Assembly (NCBI RefSeq): GCF_042654525.1
Contig: NZ_JBHSGP010000005.1
Coordinates: 124,001 to 188,000 of the forward strand
Length of the DNA stretch: 64,000 nucleotides
From: Geojedonia litorea
GTDB taxonomy: Bacteria > Bacteroidota > Bacteroidia > Flavobacteriales > Flavobacteriaceae
Reading direction: 5' to 3'
Part shown: one piece after another, positions 1 through 9,345 of the stretch
How the letters are laid out: every line of letters begins with the position of its first letter
Numbering within the stretch: position 1 is the first letter of the stretch
Program-made: the position numbers and the translations under genes
Notes under the pieces: model-generated
The model's database searches: none
The model's input: only the letters and a program-made list of their open reading frames with translations
What the model was told of the DNA's origin: nothing

Positions 1-1
1 T

Positions 2-694
2 AAGGATTATTTACATCTTAATTCAACCACCGCCGATATTGACAGTTTTTTTGATGCTATTAAAGAATCGGATGATGCCTTTATTAATCAGCTAGAAAAC
101 ATCCAAGATGGTAGAGTTCCCAAATTTCAAAAAGACACGAGAGTCACTCACAGTTGTTATAAAGAAGTTAGATATCACCATCTTTTAGAGAACATGTTAA
201 AGCAAAGTGCTGATCTTAAACTAATCTTATTAATTAGAAACCCTTTAGCGGTCTTGTATAGCTGGTCTAGAGCTCCCAAAGAGTTTAAGGCTGAAGAAGG
301 CTGGCTTTTAGAAGAGGAATGGTTGAGTGCAGCAAAAAAGAACCTTAATCGTGCTGAAGAGTATAATGGTTATCTAAAATGGAAAGAATCAGCTTTGTTA
401 TTTCAAAACTTAAAGTCGAACTACCCTAATCAAGTATTTTTATTAAATTACCAAGAATTGCTTAAGAATACCTCTCTAATGATTCATCGATTGTTTAGAT
501 TTGTTGATCTGACTATGCACGAGCAGACATTGCAGTTTATAAAGGATAGCCAAACCATACATCAGAGCGATGCCTATTCGGTATTTAAAAAGCGGATTAC
601 GGATGAAGATTGGAAAGAATTGCCGAGTACAATTATTGATACTATAAAAAACGATTTGAAAAGCACTAGTCTAGAACTCTATTTAAATGCCTGA
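2..694 (+). CDS. Sulfotransferase, 5' end cut by window edge
   Basis: The frame is open from base 2, so the gene begins before the window; 230 codons are visible and the internal ATG at 194 need not be the start. The visible residues 79-88, RNPLAVLYSW, match the 3'-phosphate-binding motif of PAPS-dependent sulfotransferases (arginine, proline, then a hydrophobic-SW/SR run). The 5'-phosphosulfate loop would be upstream of the window. Family knowledge predicts transfer of sulfate from PAPS to a sugar hydroxyl. The stop overlaps the next start by 8 bases, so it is part of the polysaccharide operon, and a sugar or glycan acceptor is inferred from that context only. Confidence 0.8.
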   Translation, partial: KDYLHLNSTTADIDSFFDAIKESDDAFINQLENIQDGRVPKFQKDTRVTHSCYKEVRYHHLLENMLKQSADLKLILLIRNPLAVLYSWSRAPKEFKAEEGWLLEEEWLSAAKKNLNRAEEYNGYLKWKESALLFQNLKSNYPNQVFLLNYQELLKNTSLMIHRLFRFVDLTMHEQTLQFIKDSQTIHQSDAYSVFKKRITDEDWKELPSTIIDTIKNDLKSTSLELYLNA

Positions 695-1595
695 AGTTTT
701 GCCCTTAATATCTGTTTGCATACAAACCTATCAACATGAAGCTTATATCCAACAATGTTTAGATAGTGTTTTACAGCAGAACACTACTTATGCTTATGAA
801 ATTATTTTAGGCGAAGATTGTAGTACCGATAAAACACGTGCTATATGCCAAACCTATGCCGATGCGTATCCAGACCAAATTCGGTTGTTTTTAAGACATC
901 GCAAAGATGTCATTAAGATGAATGGGATTCCCACAGGCCGATTTAATTTTATCCAGAATTTGAAGGCTTGCCGTGGTAGATATATTGCTATTTTGGACGG
1001 TGATGATTATTGGACAGACCCTTTGAAATTACAAAAACAGGTTGATTTTTTGGAAGGTCATCCTGATTATAGTATTTGCTGGACTAAATATGAGATTTTA
1101 GAAGCGGGTCATTTTTCGGCACCAGATTGGGACGCTATCATTGGAGAAGACTCTTTTTATGAGCTCCATTATGATAATTTTAGTTCTCCCTATTGTACCC
1201 ATACCTTAACGTGTATGTTTCGCGCAGAAGCCTTTCATTACAAGGATATTTTGCGATTTCGTTTTTTTAAGGATAATTCCATATATCTAAACTGTTTACA
1301 AAGAGGTAAAGGCGCTGTACTTAATTTTTTTGGAGGGGTCTATCGCAAACATGCCCAAGGTATTTATTCCTTGCGCTCCGACTATCAGCAGGCCATTTCC
1401 AATTATTCCAATTATGAAGAGTTACTGATTCTGATTCCTGAAAGTCGGGTTCCCAATCTTATTGGGAAACGAGACCATTGGAAGGCACAATTTTTAAAGA
1501 CCTTGTATGCCCAACCTATTCCTAAACTTAAAAAATGGTGGATCCGTGGGAAACTGCATGTTTATTTTGCCTGTTTAAATTTTCGCTCTATATGA
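687..1595 (+). CDS. GT2 family glycosyltransferase
   Basis: A 302-residue GT-A fold glycosyltransferase. The N-terminus has the nucleotide-binding strand ISVCIQTYQHEAYIQQCLDS (residues 8-27), then EDCSTDKT (43-50), and the metal-binding acidic motif DGDDYW at 104-109. The C-terminus is rich in basic and aromatic residues, as in many membrane-associated GT2 enzymes of capsule loci. It should add one sugar from an NDP donor to a lipid-linked glycan on the cytoplasmic face; donor and acceptor cannot be read from sequence. It overlaps the sulfotransferase stop by 8 bases and its own TGA overlaps the next ATG, so translation of the three is probably coupled. Confidence 0.87.
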   Translation: MPEVLPLISVCIQTYQHEAYIQQCLDSVLQQNTTYAYEIILGEDCSTDKTRAICQTYADAYPDQIRLFLRHRKDVIKMNGIPTGRFNFIQNLKACRGRYIAILDGDDYWTDPLKLQKQVDFLEGHPDYSICWTKYEILEAGHFSAPDWDAIIGEDSFYELHYDNFSSPYCTHTLTCMFRAEAFHYKDILRFRFFKDNSIYLNCLQRGKGAVLNFFGGVYRKHAQGIYSLRSDYQQAISNYSNYEELLILIPESRVPNLIGKRDHWKAQFLKTLYAQPIPKLKKWWIRGKLHVYFACLNFRSI

Positions 1596-2620
1596 GACTT
1601 CCTTTAACACATACTGATGTCGTGGGTGTTACTATTGCCATAGTCACCTATAACGGGAACTCGCGATTAGGTCCTACCCTGGAGCATTTGGCACAACAGG
1701 AGGGACTTGATTTTAACTGTGAATTGCTGGTGATCGATAATGCCAGTACGGACGGTACTGCCGAATTTGTCAAGGCCTTTTGGCAGCAGTTAAAAAGTCC
1801 ATATCCCTTACAGGTGGTCCATGAGGCTCGACCGGGGACCATGTATGCACGGGAGGCGGCGATTAGCTCGGCACAGTATCGTTATCTGTTGTTTTGTGAT
1901 GATGATAATTGGTTATCAGCTCATAATGCCCATACGGCCTTTTATTATATCCGACAGGATTCAGGTATAGCGGCACTTGGTGGTAAGGGTATTATGACTT
2001 ATGAGCCGGGATTTGAAGTGCCCGATTGGATGTGTGAGCGCTATGAACGCAGTTTTGGTACAGGGTCACAGGGTGTTGATGACGGGGATATTAGCCAAAC
2101 AAAGGGCAGTTTGTATACCGCAGGAGCACTCTTTGATCGGGTTTGGTTGGACCAACTTTATCGACGGGGTTTTACAAGTTCCCTTAAAGGGCGTGACGGG
2201 AAATCGTTGGTGGCTGGCGAAGATACCGAGCTGACTATGGCTCTAAAACTTATTGGTGGACGATTGCATTATTCGTCACAACTTGAATTTAGACATTATA
2301 TGCCCTCTGGGCGCATGCAATGGTCGTATTTAAAACGTCTATGGTTTGCTTTTGGGCAGTCTAATTATGTGTTGGAGCCTTATTATAAGCGTGGGGATAC
2401 TAACACGCTATTTCAATATTATAAGGAATTGGTAAAAACCATTTTGCGTTATAGCTATCATGCCCTTAAGTTTGCAATTTTGGACACTAAAGAAGGTGAT
2501 CAAAGATTACTGAATTACGAACAATTTAAGGGTCGTTTGTATGCCCTGTTATTTAAACGGGCTCAATATCATATGACAAGACGTATGGTCAACGCACTCA
2601 AAACACAAAATGATGTCTAG
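1592..2620 (+). CDS. GT2 family glycosyltransferase
   Basis: A 342-residue GT2 enzyme. I chose the ATG at 1592, which overlaps the preceding TGA (ATGA), over the in-frame ATG at 1535: the extra 19 residues would be the end of the upstream gene read in another frame and do not look like a GT start. Visible motifs are VTIAIVTYNG (13-22), VIDNASTDGT (47-56) and the acidic CDDDNW (102-107). Residues further on (RPGTMYAREAA, 80-90) resemble the subgroup of GT2 enzymes with an extended acceptor region found in wzy-dependent loci. Sugar specificity is unknown. Confidence 0.86.
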   Translation: MRLPLTHTDVVGVTIAIVTYNGNSRLGPTLEHLAQQEGLDFNCELLVIDNASTDGTAEFVKAFWQQLKSPYPLQVVHEARPGTMYAREAAISSAQYRYLLFCDDDNWLSAHNAHTAFYYIRQDSGIAALGGKGIMTYEPGFEVPDWMCERYERSFGTGSQGVDDGDISQTKGSLYTAGALFDRVWLDQLYRRGFTSSLKGRDGKSLVAGEDTELTMALKLIGGRLHYSSQLEFRHYMPSGRMQWSYLKRLWFAFGQSNYVLEPYYKRGDTNTLFQYYKELVKTILRYSYHALKFAILDTKEGDQRLLNYEQFKGRLYALLFKRAQYHMTRRMVNALKTQNDV

Positions 2621-3833
2621 ACCTTTAAAAATAGCGGTTGTGGTAGGGGTGTTCCCAAAAGTTTCGGAAGCCTTTATTGTTAATCAACTTGGATTTTTAA
2701 AAGGAGCGGGGCATCAGGTAGAGGTGTTTTGTACGCGTGAAATACGAAGTGATTATTTGCCCCATCCCCAATTAGAACAGTATGAATTACTAAAGCATAC
2801 GCATATGTTTCGTTGGCGCGACTTGATGCCTACAACTGGTTTGGGACGCTTTTTTAAAGGTATTGAAATCTTCTTTAAAGCTAGTAAGGATGAGGGATTT
2901 GAATTGCTTAAAGGCTTAAACATTTTTAAGTATGGTAAAAAAGGTGTTTTTGGATCTCCATTTTATAAGGTCTATTGGCAGCATTATTTTCTAATTGAAG
3001 GGTTTGATGTGGTGCATGTGCATTTTGGAGATAATGCCGTGCATTTGTACAAGCATTTAAGCAAGTTTAAAAAACAAGTCATTGTGACCTTTCATGGCTA
3101 TGATTCCCATCATTATACTAAAGAATTTTATAAGGATTTAATAAAGCTCAAGGGTCTTAAGATTACTGTTAATACAAAGTATACCAAACAAAAAGTTCTG
3201 TCGCTTGGATTTGAAGCCCAACAACTTCATATTTTACCAATGGGGGTTGATACCTCCTTTTTTAAGCCAGAGAAGATTGTATCCAAACCTGAACGTTTTA
3301 CTATTTTATTTGTTGGGCGGTTTATCCCTTTAAAAGCGCCACTATTTGCTATAAAAATAGTAGATCATTTACTAAAAATAGGTTATGATGTAAGGTTTAT
3401 TATGGTAGGTAGCGGTTCTGAGTTTGAACCTTGTAGAGACTATATTTTTAAACATCAATTAGAAGGGCAGATTCATTTACTTGGCAACAGGACCCAGCAA
3501 GAACTCGTTGCTTTGATGGCTCAAAGTCATGTGTTTTTATTTCCGGGCATTGTTGATGCCGAAGGCAGGTGTGAAGCACAGGGCCTGGTCATACAGGAGG
3601 CGCAGGCTATGGCCTTACCAGTCGTTGTTTCGGATGTAGGAGGGATTCCTGAAGGTGTATTACCAAATATTTCTGGGTTCGTCATACCTGCAGGTCACTT
3701 GGAAGGCTTTGTTGACCATATTCAATATTTGATGGAACACCCAAAAGAACGTGAAGCCATGGGAGCTTCTGGACGTCAGTTCGTGATGAAGCATTATGAT
3801 ACTAAGGTCTTAGGGGAACAACTTTTAAGTTAA
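2610..3833 (+). CDS. GT4 family glycosyltransferase (WcaL-like)
   Basis: A 407-residue GT-B enzyme. The start FPKVSEAFIVNQ (about residues 15-26) is the pattern seen in WcaL-like colanic-acid transferases, followed by HVHFGDNA and TFHGYD in the acceptor half. The C-terminal donor half has LFVGRFIPLKAP and the nucleotide-sugar EX7E-type region around EAQGLVIQEAQAMALPVV. It probably transfers a hexose with retention to the growing repeat unit. It overlaps the upstream gene by 11 bases. A 93-base AT-rich gap follows, in which I see no clear terminator. Confidence 0.86.
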   Translation: MMSRPLKIAVVVGVFPKVSEAFIVNQLGFLKGAGHQVEVFCTREIRSDYLPHPQLEQYELLKHTHMFRWRDLMPTTGLGRFFKGIEIFFKASKDEGFELLKGLNIFKYGKKGVFGSPFYKVYWQHYFLIEGFDVVHVHFGDNAVHLYKHLSKFKKQVIVTFHGYDSHHYTKEFYKDLIKLKGLKITVNTKYTKQKVLSLGFEAQQLHILPMGVDTSFFKPEKIVSKPERFTILFVGRFIPLKAPLFAIKIVDHLLKIGYDVRFIMVGSGSEFEPCRDYIFKHQLEGQIHLLGNRTQQELVALMAQSHVFLFPGIVDAEGRCEAQGLVIQEAQAMALPVVVSDVGGIPEGVLPNISGFVIPAGHLEGFVDHIQYLMEHPKEREAMGASGRQFVMKHYDTKVLGEQLLS

Positions 3834-3926
3834 TATACTAATAAAAATTAATTTAGATCAAACGAGCAAGTTTTTATATAAACTATTTAAGCTTTATTTA
3901 CTATTAATTATGCTTTAAAATATTTT

Positions 3927-4631
3927 ATGATTTTATCAGTGCACATTCCCAAAACCGCAGGGCGAAGTTTTAGAACAATCTTACAAACCCATTTTAAAAA
4001 GGGTTTTTTAGACGATTATGTTGATGGGCCTTTGAATAGGACTTTAGAAGAAAGTATTAAAGATGCCAATAAGTTCCATAAAACATACAAATTTTATAGA
4101 AAATATTGTTATCAGTTAAAGGGTGTTGATTGTATTCATGGTCATTTTTTGCCCTATAAGTATAGATCGGAGTGCCACAATAAAAATACAATGTTTATTA
4201 CATGGCTTAGAGATCCAATTGAGCGATTGGTCTCTCACTATTTGTATCGCGAAAAACTATTTAATGAAGCTGAACAACAGCTTCCGAACACTATAAAAAG
4301 GAGGTTTAGTTCTTTCGAAGCGTTTTGTATGAATCCTAAAATGCAAAATTGCTATGCTCATTTTTTTTATAAATTTCCATTAGAGCAATTTGCTTTTATA
4401 GGGATTTCCGAATATTTTGACGAGGATTGTATGTTTTTCGCTGAAACCTATTTAAATACATCTTTAGATATAATTCCACGAAAAAACACAAATAGTGACA
4501 AAAGAAAGCTGGTTATTTTGGACGATACCGAATTTTTGAATAAAATAAAAGCATTAAACAGTCTAGATTATACGATTTATAATTTAGCCCTTGAAATAAG
4601 AGAAAAGAGAGTTTCTAATGATTATGAATAA
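3927..4631 (+). CDS. Sulfotransferase family 2 protein
   Basis: A 234-residue soluble protein. The N-terminal HIPKTAGRSF (residues 6-15) is the PAPS 5'-phosphosulfate loop of the heparan-sulfate-type sulfotransferases, and WLRDPIERLVSHY (93-105) is the 3'-phosphate motif, with the typical R-D-P-x-E/R-x-x-S spacing. These two motifs make the assignment firm. It should sulfate a glycan hydroxyl in the cytoplasm before export. The coding region is AT-richer than the glycosyltransferase before it, which suggests separate acquisition. It is the second sulfotransferase in 4 kb. Confidence 0.87.
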   Translation: MILSVHIPKTAGRSFRTILQTHFKKGFLDDYVDGPLNRTLEESIKDANKFHKTYKFYRKYCYQLKGVDCIHGHFLPYKYRSECHNKNTMFITWLRDPIERLVSHYLYREKLFNEAEQQLPNTIKRRFSSFEAFCMNPKMQNCYAHFFYKFPLEQFAFIGISEYFDEDCMFFAETYLNTSLDIIPRKNTNSDKRKLVILDDTEFLNKIKALNSLDYTIYNLALEIREKRVSNDYE

Positions 4632-4747
4632 TCTCATGGATTTAATATCTTATCTAAATCTATGCATTGATAGGTGTTTATATTACTACGAGTATAGTAT
4701 GATTATAACGATTTGTTATCTTAGTTCCAACCTATAACTTGATTTGA

Positions 4748-5692
4748 ATGCCTGCGTTAGTAAGTATTATTATCCCTAATTATAATAGAGCACACTTAAT
4801 CCTTTGTACTCTTGATTCGATTATCTCACAAACCTACCCACATTGGGAATGTTTGGTCATTGATGATGGTAGTTCAGATAGGAGTGCTGCGGTGATCCAA
4901 GATTATGCAGATCGTGATGCTCGTATCCGGTATTATGAACGTCCTGCCAATAGGCCTAGAGGGGCCAATGCCTGTAGGAATTATGGATTGGAATTGAGCC
5001 AAGGTGACTATATTAATTGGTTTGATAGTGATGATTTGATGCATCCCGAAAAATTGGAGCAACAGTTAAAAGCATTGGAAAGTGTTGATTTTCCTTTTTG
5101 TGTTTGTCAATCGTTAGAATTTGAAGAGTCTGTTTCTAATATTATAGGTTTAAAATCGAAACATATTTATTCTAATAATCCTCTGGATGATTTTTTACAG
5201 AAGAAAATTATATGGTTAACCCAAGCTCCTTTGTTTCGAAAATCATTTCTATTTGATCATTATTTCCGTTTTGATGAAGCTCTTCAAGCTGGTCAGGAAT
5301 GGGAATTTTTTACAAGAATTCTTATAAAGCAACAATATTATTGTACTGTTGAAGTTCCATTAGTCTATATTAGAAGGCATGCAGACAGCATTTCCAATCA
5401 AACATCTTTGATTAAAGATTGGAATTATTATTTGACAAGGGATAAGATTTATACACTATATAAATCAGAGTTGTCGATGAAATCCCAAAAATATTTACGT
5501 AAGTTTTTTATAACAAGTTTCAAGTTGTTTTTAAGGAATAAAAAAATACCGTATGCTTATAAAATATGGCGAAAAAATATTTGTTTTGATTTTAACTATT
5601 CTTTAAAATCCCATTTTTATATTTTAATGAGTTTGTTATCATTTCTTATGTTTAAAAAAGGTGAATATTTCTTAACAAAAGTAAAGCCCTAA
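4748..5692 (+). CDS. GT2 family glycosyltransferase, copy A of a tandem pair
   Basis: A 314-residue GT2 enzyme with VSIIIPNYNR (5-14), VIDDGSSD (37-44), GANACRNYGLELSQG (72-86) and the metal motif DSDD (93-96). The following gene has the same motifs at the same residue numbers, so the two arose by tandem duplication and then diverged, mainly in the C-terminal acceptor-side region. The last 60 residues are basic and hydrophobic, suggesting membrane association. A 116-base gap precedes it with no recognisable promoter. Substrate unknown. Confidence 0.86.
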   Translation: MPALVSIIIPNYNRAHLILCTLDSIISQTYPHWECLVIDDGSSDRSAAVIQDYADRDARIRYYERPANRPRGANACRNYGLELSQGDYINWFDSDDLMHPEKLEQQLKALESVDFPFCVCQSLEFEESVSNIIGLKSKHIYSNNPLDDFLQKKIIWLTQAPLFRKSFLFDHYFRFDEALQAGQEWEFFTRILIKQQYYCTVEVPLVYIRRHADSISNQTSLIKDWNYYLTRDKIYTLYKSELSMKSQKYLRKFFITSFKLFLRNKKIPYAYKIWRKNICFDFNYSLKSHFYILMSLLSFLMFKKGEYFLTKVKP

Positions 5693-5750
5693 ATTCTTAT
5701 TTTCATCAAGTCTTTTCTATATTAGCCAATGTAATATGCCTTAAATAAAG

Positions 5751-6698
5751 ATGTATCCATTGGTTTCCATAATCATACCAACTTATAATCGCTCAAGATT
5801 TATAGGTGAAGCACTAGATTCTATTATCTCACAAACTTACCCTCATTGGGAATGTTTAGTTATTGATGATGGCAGTACTGATGATAGCGAAAGCGTAATA
5901 ATGTCATATTGTGAAAAGGATCTGCGTATTCAATACTATAAACGACCTATTTCTAGAATTAAAGGAGCTAATGCTTGCCGTAATTATGGATTAGAACTGA
6001 GTCAAGGCGCTTATATTAATTGGTTGGACAGTGATGATTTAATGCACCCAGATAAATTAAAATTACAAATACAAGTTTTAGAAAATTCAAATAGTTCATT
6101 TTGTATATGTCAATCGCTGGTCTTTGAAAATAGTATAGACAATATCCTAGGATTAAAATCAAGGCAGCTTATAACTGATACTCCTTTTGAAGATTTTATT
6201 CAACAAAAGCTAATTATACCTATACAGGCACCAGTTTTCAATAGAACATTTTTAGAAACTCATAAGTATCGATTTGATGAAGGGCTACAAGCTGCGCAAG
6301 AATGGTATTTTTTTGCCCGTATTTTATTTGAACATACAAAATATGCTATTGTCGAACAGCCTTTAGATTATATACGCAAGCACTCAAATAATATTTCTAA
6401 CACCAATTCTAAAAACAAGAATTGGCATTATTTTTTAGCCCGATTTCAATTGTATAATGATCTTAAATCTAAACTTTCTGCGGAAAGTGTAGACATATTG
6501 TATAGGTATTTTTTGTTTTTTTATAAGTCTTTTGTCCGAACTGGTCAATTTAAGCATGCCATTTATGTATGGCGATTATGTTTAATTCATGTTAAGCCAT
6601 TAAGATTGCAGGATCATTTTTATTTGATAACAGGATGTATTACCTATAGTCTTTTTAGAAAAGGTGATGGATTATTAGCTAAAGTCTCACTTTTATAA
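5751..6698 (+). CDS. GT2 family glycosyltransferase, copy B of a tandem pair
   Basis: A 315-residue paralogue of the preceding gene: SIISQTYPHWECLVIDDGS and GANACRNYGLELSQG are shared, and DSDDLMHP falls at 93-100 in both. Residues after about 110 diverge more, including QAPVFNRTFLETH against QAPLFRKSFLFDH. This fits duplication followed by a change of acceptor or donor. It is followed after 11 bases by another transferase-like gene. No change of frame or loss of catalytic residues is seen, so both copies look active. Confidence 0.86.
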   Translation: MYPLVSIIIPTYNRSRFIGEALDSIISQTYPHWECLVIDDGSTDDSESVIMSYCEKDLRIQYYKRPISRIKGANACRNYGLELSQGAYINWLDSDDLMHPDKLKLQIQVLENSNSSFCICQSLVFENSIDNILGLKSRQLITDTPFEDFIQQKLIIPIQAPVFNRTFLETHKYRFDEGLQAAQEWYFFARILFEHTKYAIVEQPLDYIRKHSNNISNTNSKNKNWHYFLARFQLYNDLKSKLSAESVDILYRYFLFFYKSFVRTGQFKHAIYVWRLCLIHVKPLRLQDHFYLITGCITYSLFRKGDGLLAKVSLL

Positions 6699-6709
6699 AC
6701 TGAAAAGTT

Positions 6710-7552
6710 ATGACACTAATTCATCTTAATAATTCATTACCTAATAGGTTGTCTAAACTTAAGCAATGGTTTTGGCATAGGAAAGGATTGGTATATCATC
6801 GGCTTTGTAATGGGACAGTGCAAGCACAATTACGAGATTATAAGTCTATCCCCATCATCATTATTAGTTTTAACCAACTTTATTATTTGCAACAACAGAT
6901 TGATTTTTTACTTCGTCATGGTTATAAACGCATTGTTGTTTTAGATAATCATTCTACCTACCAACCTTTATTAGCTTATTTTGAAACTTTAGATCCTAGG
7001 GTTACTTTGATTCGCTTGTCTGAGAATTTGGGGCATCTGGCCTTTTGGAAATCGGAAGCTGTTTTCCAGACCTATAGTAAAGGGTATTATGTGGTGAGTG
7101 ATGCTGATATCGTACCCGTTGACGATTGCCCTCATGATGTTTTACTACAGTTAAGAGTCTTGCTGGATAAGGCCTATGATCGGACCAAAGTTGGGCTATC
7201 ATTGGCATTAGACGATATTCCTGAGACCAATCCCAATAAGGCCGCTATTTTAAACTGGGAATCTCAATTTTGGACTAGTAAACTCAAGGCTAATGTGTAT
7301 AAGGCTGAGATTGATACCACTTTTGCCTTGTATCGCCCGGGCTATAGATACCACAAAAAACGGTTTACCAAGGCATGGCGCACCGATTTTCCCTTACAAG
7401 CACGGCATGGTGGTTGGTATATTGACCCAAAACAGCTCAGCGAAGAACAGGAGTATTATATGAAAACCGCCAATGCTTCCGCGTCTTGGCAAATCAATGC
7501 TCAAGGAGAATTAGTCAACAGCATTCATAAAACCCTTTACCGTGATGAGTAA
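6710..7552 (+). CDS. GT2-like glycosyltransferase, atypical
   Basis: A 280-residue protein with a GT-A-like core that begins later than in its neighbours. After about 45 basic residues come PIIIISFNQLYYLQQQIDFL (48-67), VVLDNHST (76-83) and VSDADIVP (129-136), which can stand for the usual nucleotide-binding, aspartate and DXD elements. The C-terminal third (WYIDPKQLSEEQEYYM) matches a group of short GT2-like proteins found in polysaccharide loci. The family is only weakly like canonical GT2, so transferase activity is an inference from fold and context. Confidence 0.72.
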   Translation: MTLIHLNNSLPNRLSKLKQWFWHRKGLVYHRLCNGTVQAQLRDYKSIPIIIISFNQLYYLQQQIDFLLRHGYKRIVVLDNHSTYQPLLAYFETLDPRVTLIRLSENLGHLAFWKSEAVFQTYSKGYYVVSDADIVPVDDCPHDVLLQLRVLLDKAYDRTKVGLSLALDDIPETNPNKAAILNWESQFWTSKLKANVYKAEIDTTFALYRPGYRYHKKRFTKAWRTDFPLQARHGGWYIDPKQLSEEQEYYMKTANASASWQINAQGELVNSIHKTLYRDE

Positions 7553-8426
7553 CAATGCTTTACCTTTAGTCTCTATCTGCATTCCTACTTATAACGGGGC
7601 AGCTTACCTAGCTGAAGCCTTGCAATCAGCTCTGGCCCAGACCTATAGACCGTTGGAGATCGTTATTTCTGATGATGCCTCTTCTGATGCTACTTTAGAG
7701 GTAGTCGCTTCTTTTAAATCGAGCTGCGATTTTCCGATAAAAGTGCTACATCATCATCCATCAGGAATTGGTGCCAATTGGAACCATTGTGTCCAACATG
7801 CCCAAGGCGATTATATTAAGTTTTTATTTCAGGATGATGTGCTGTTGCCAGACTGCATTAATCAACTTATGGACCTTATACAAAGGGACACTCACATAGG
7901 CATGGTGTATTGTAAGCGCGACTTTATATTGGATGTGTCCAACAAACAACATCTGGACTTTGTAAATGCATATGGTGATTTACACCACAATTGGGGAGTA
8001 GTAGACGTAAAAGAAGGCGTATTGCCCGGAACCAACTACCTGAAAGATCCACAATTTTTAAATGCGCCTAAAAATAAAATTGGGGAACCTAGTGCCATAT
8101 TGTTAAGAAAAGGTTGTTTTGAGAAGGTGGGTTATTTTGATGAACAGTTACATCAGGATCTGGATTGTGCCTATTGGTATCGCTTAATGCCTTATTATAA
8201 GGTAGGTTTTAAAGATGCCGAGCTTGTGCAATTTCGATTGCATAACCAGCAGGCCAGTGTGATTAATAAAGCCAAAACCATACCCGACCGCGAACTTTTG
8301 TATTGCATGTATTATCAAAAATTGTTTTGGTATTTGCATTGGAAGTGCCAATTAAAATTGCTTAAATTGTTCCATCCTTTAGTTAAACGGTTAGTAAGCT
8401 TAAAACAATGGTTCCATGCCAAATGA
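7545..8426 (+). CDS. GT2 family glycosyltransferase
   Basis: A 293-residue GT2 enzyme. The ATG at 7545 is preferred over the GTG one codon earlier; either overlaps the preceding stop. Motifs are VSICIPTYNG (9-18), ISDDASSDAT (41-50), GIGANWNHCVQHAQGDY (74-90) and the acidic FQDDVLLPDC (95-104). This QDD variant of the DXD site is common in rhamnosyl- and related GT2 transferases, but the donor cannot be decided. It overlaps the following gene by 11 bases. Confidence 0.86.
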   Translation: MSNNALPLVSICIPTYNGAAYLAEALQSALAQTYRPLEIVISDDASSDATLEVVASFKSSCDFPIKVLHHHPSGIGANWNHCVQHAQGDYIKFLFQDDVLLPDCINQLMDLIQRDTHIGMVYCKRDFILDVSNKQHLDFVNAYGDLHHNWGVVDVKEGVLPGTNYLKDPQFLNAPKNKIGEPSAILLRKGCFEKVGYFDEQLHQDLDCAYWYRLMPYYKVGFKDAELVQFRLHNQQASVINKAKTIPDRELLYCMYYQKLFWYLHWKCQLKLLKLFHPLVKRLVSLKQWFHAK

Positions 8427-9345
8427 CTCCGTAATAATTAGTATTCTACTGCCTGTTTATAATGGGGATGCCACCTTGCAGGCCACTTTGGAAAGTTTGC
8501 TGACCCAAAGCTATAATCATTTTGAAGTGCTGATTGGGATTGATGGGAGTACGGATGGTTCTAAAGCGATTGCTGAAGCCTTTAAGGATACTCGTATTAA
8601 GATTTTTGAGCACCCTGAAAATTTAGGCCTGGCCAATAATATCAATTTTCTCATTGCACAGGCCCACCCCAACAGTCAGTTCTTTGCGATGGCCGAGCAG
8701 GATGATGTGTATGTAACTGAACGCTTGCAATGGCAGTTGGAAGTCTTGCAGCAACAGCCCGAGATTGGAGTGGTGTCTGGAATCGCGGAATTTGTGAGCG
8801 CACATAACCGTGTAAAGTTTCCAGGACTCTTGGTGCGCGGTCAACAATTTTCTCAAGGTGAGGCCCTGTTCCGATTTTTATATACCCATCAACTTAAGGT
8901 TGTCAATACCTGTATGATGTTTAGGCGTGAGGTACATGAACAGTGCAACCTACAATTTAGAGCTACCTATGGCAATTTTAATGTGGACTGGGCTTATGTG
9001 TTGCGCTTTGCGTTGGTGTCTAAAGTTTATGGGCTATCGAAAGTGTTGGTGCAGATGAATAGGCGTCATGATCAGGCCTCGGTGACTCAAAACAAATGGG
9101 CGCAGTTTAAGGCGTCGAGACAATTGCTTAAGGATTTTAGGGATGAATTCTCAAATCTTATAACAAAACACGATTACAAGGCGGCGCTTAAAATGCATCG
9201 AAAAATTGAGTTAGGGCATCGCTCAAAGTTAGGAATTGTGGTTTACAGTCTTTATTATTTTTTATTGTATTTTGATGTTTATTTTTTGAAGTATTTAGCG
9301 TATCGTTTTCAAAAACATTTAAAAATTTATATTCCCAAAAAATAA
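8416..9345 (+). CDS. GT2 family glycosyltransferase
   Basis: A 309-residue GT2 enzyme with ISILLPVYNG (8-17), GIDGSTDGSK (41-50), PENLGLANNINFLI (67-80) and AEQDDVYV (93-100). The C-terminus ends with a hydrophobic stretch (VVYSLYYFLLYFDVYFLKYL) that probably anchors it at the membrane. Its TAA overlaps an ATG (TAATG at 9343-9347), which begins the short open frame treated separately below. It is the last gene before a markedly AT-rich segment. Confidence 0.86.
   Translation: MPNDSVIISILLPVYNGDATLQATLESLLTQSYNHFEVLIGIDGSTDGSKAIAEAFKDTRIKIFEHPENLGLANNINFLIAQAHPNSQFFAMAEQDDVYVTERLQWQLEVLQQQPEIGVVSGIAEFVSAHNRVKFPGLLVRGQQFSQGEALFRFLYTHQLKVVNTCMMFRREVHEQCNLQFRATYGNFNVDWAYVLRFALVSKVYGLSKVLVQMNRRHDQASVTQNKWAQFKASRQLLKDFRDEFSNLITKHDYKAALKMHRKIELGHRSKLGIVVYSLYYFLLYFDVYFLKYLAYRFQKHLKIYIPKK

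Noticed and set aside
1535..1591. N-terminal extension of the second GT2 gene
   Set aside because: It overlaps the preceding coding end by over 50 bases and adds residues unlike a GT2 start; the ATG at 1592 gives a normal ATGA junction.
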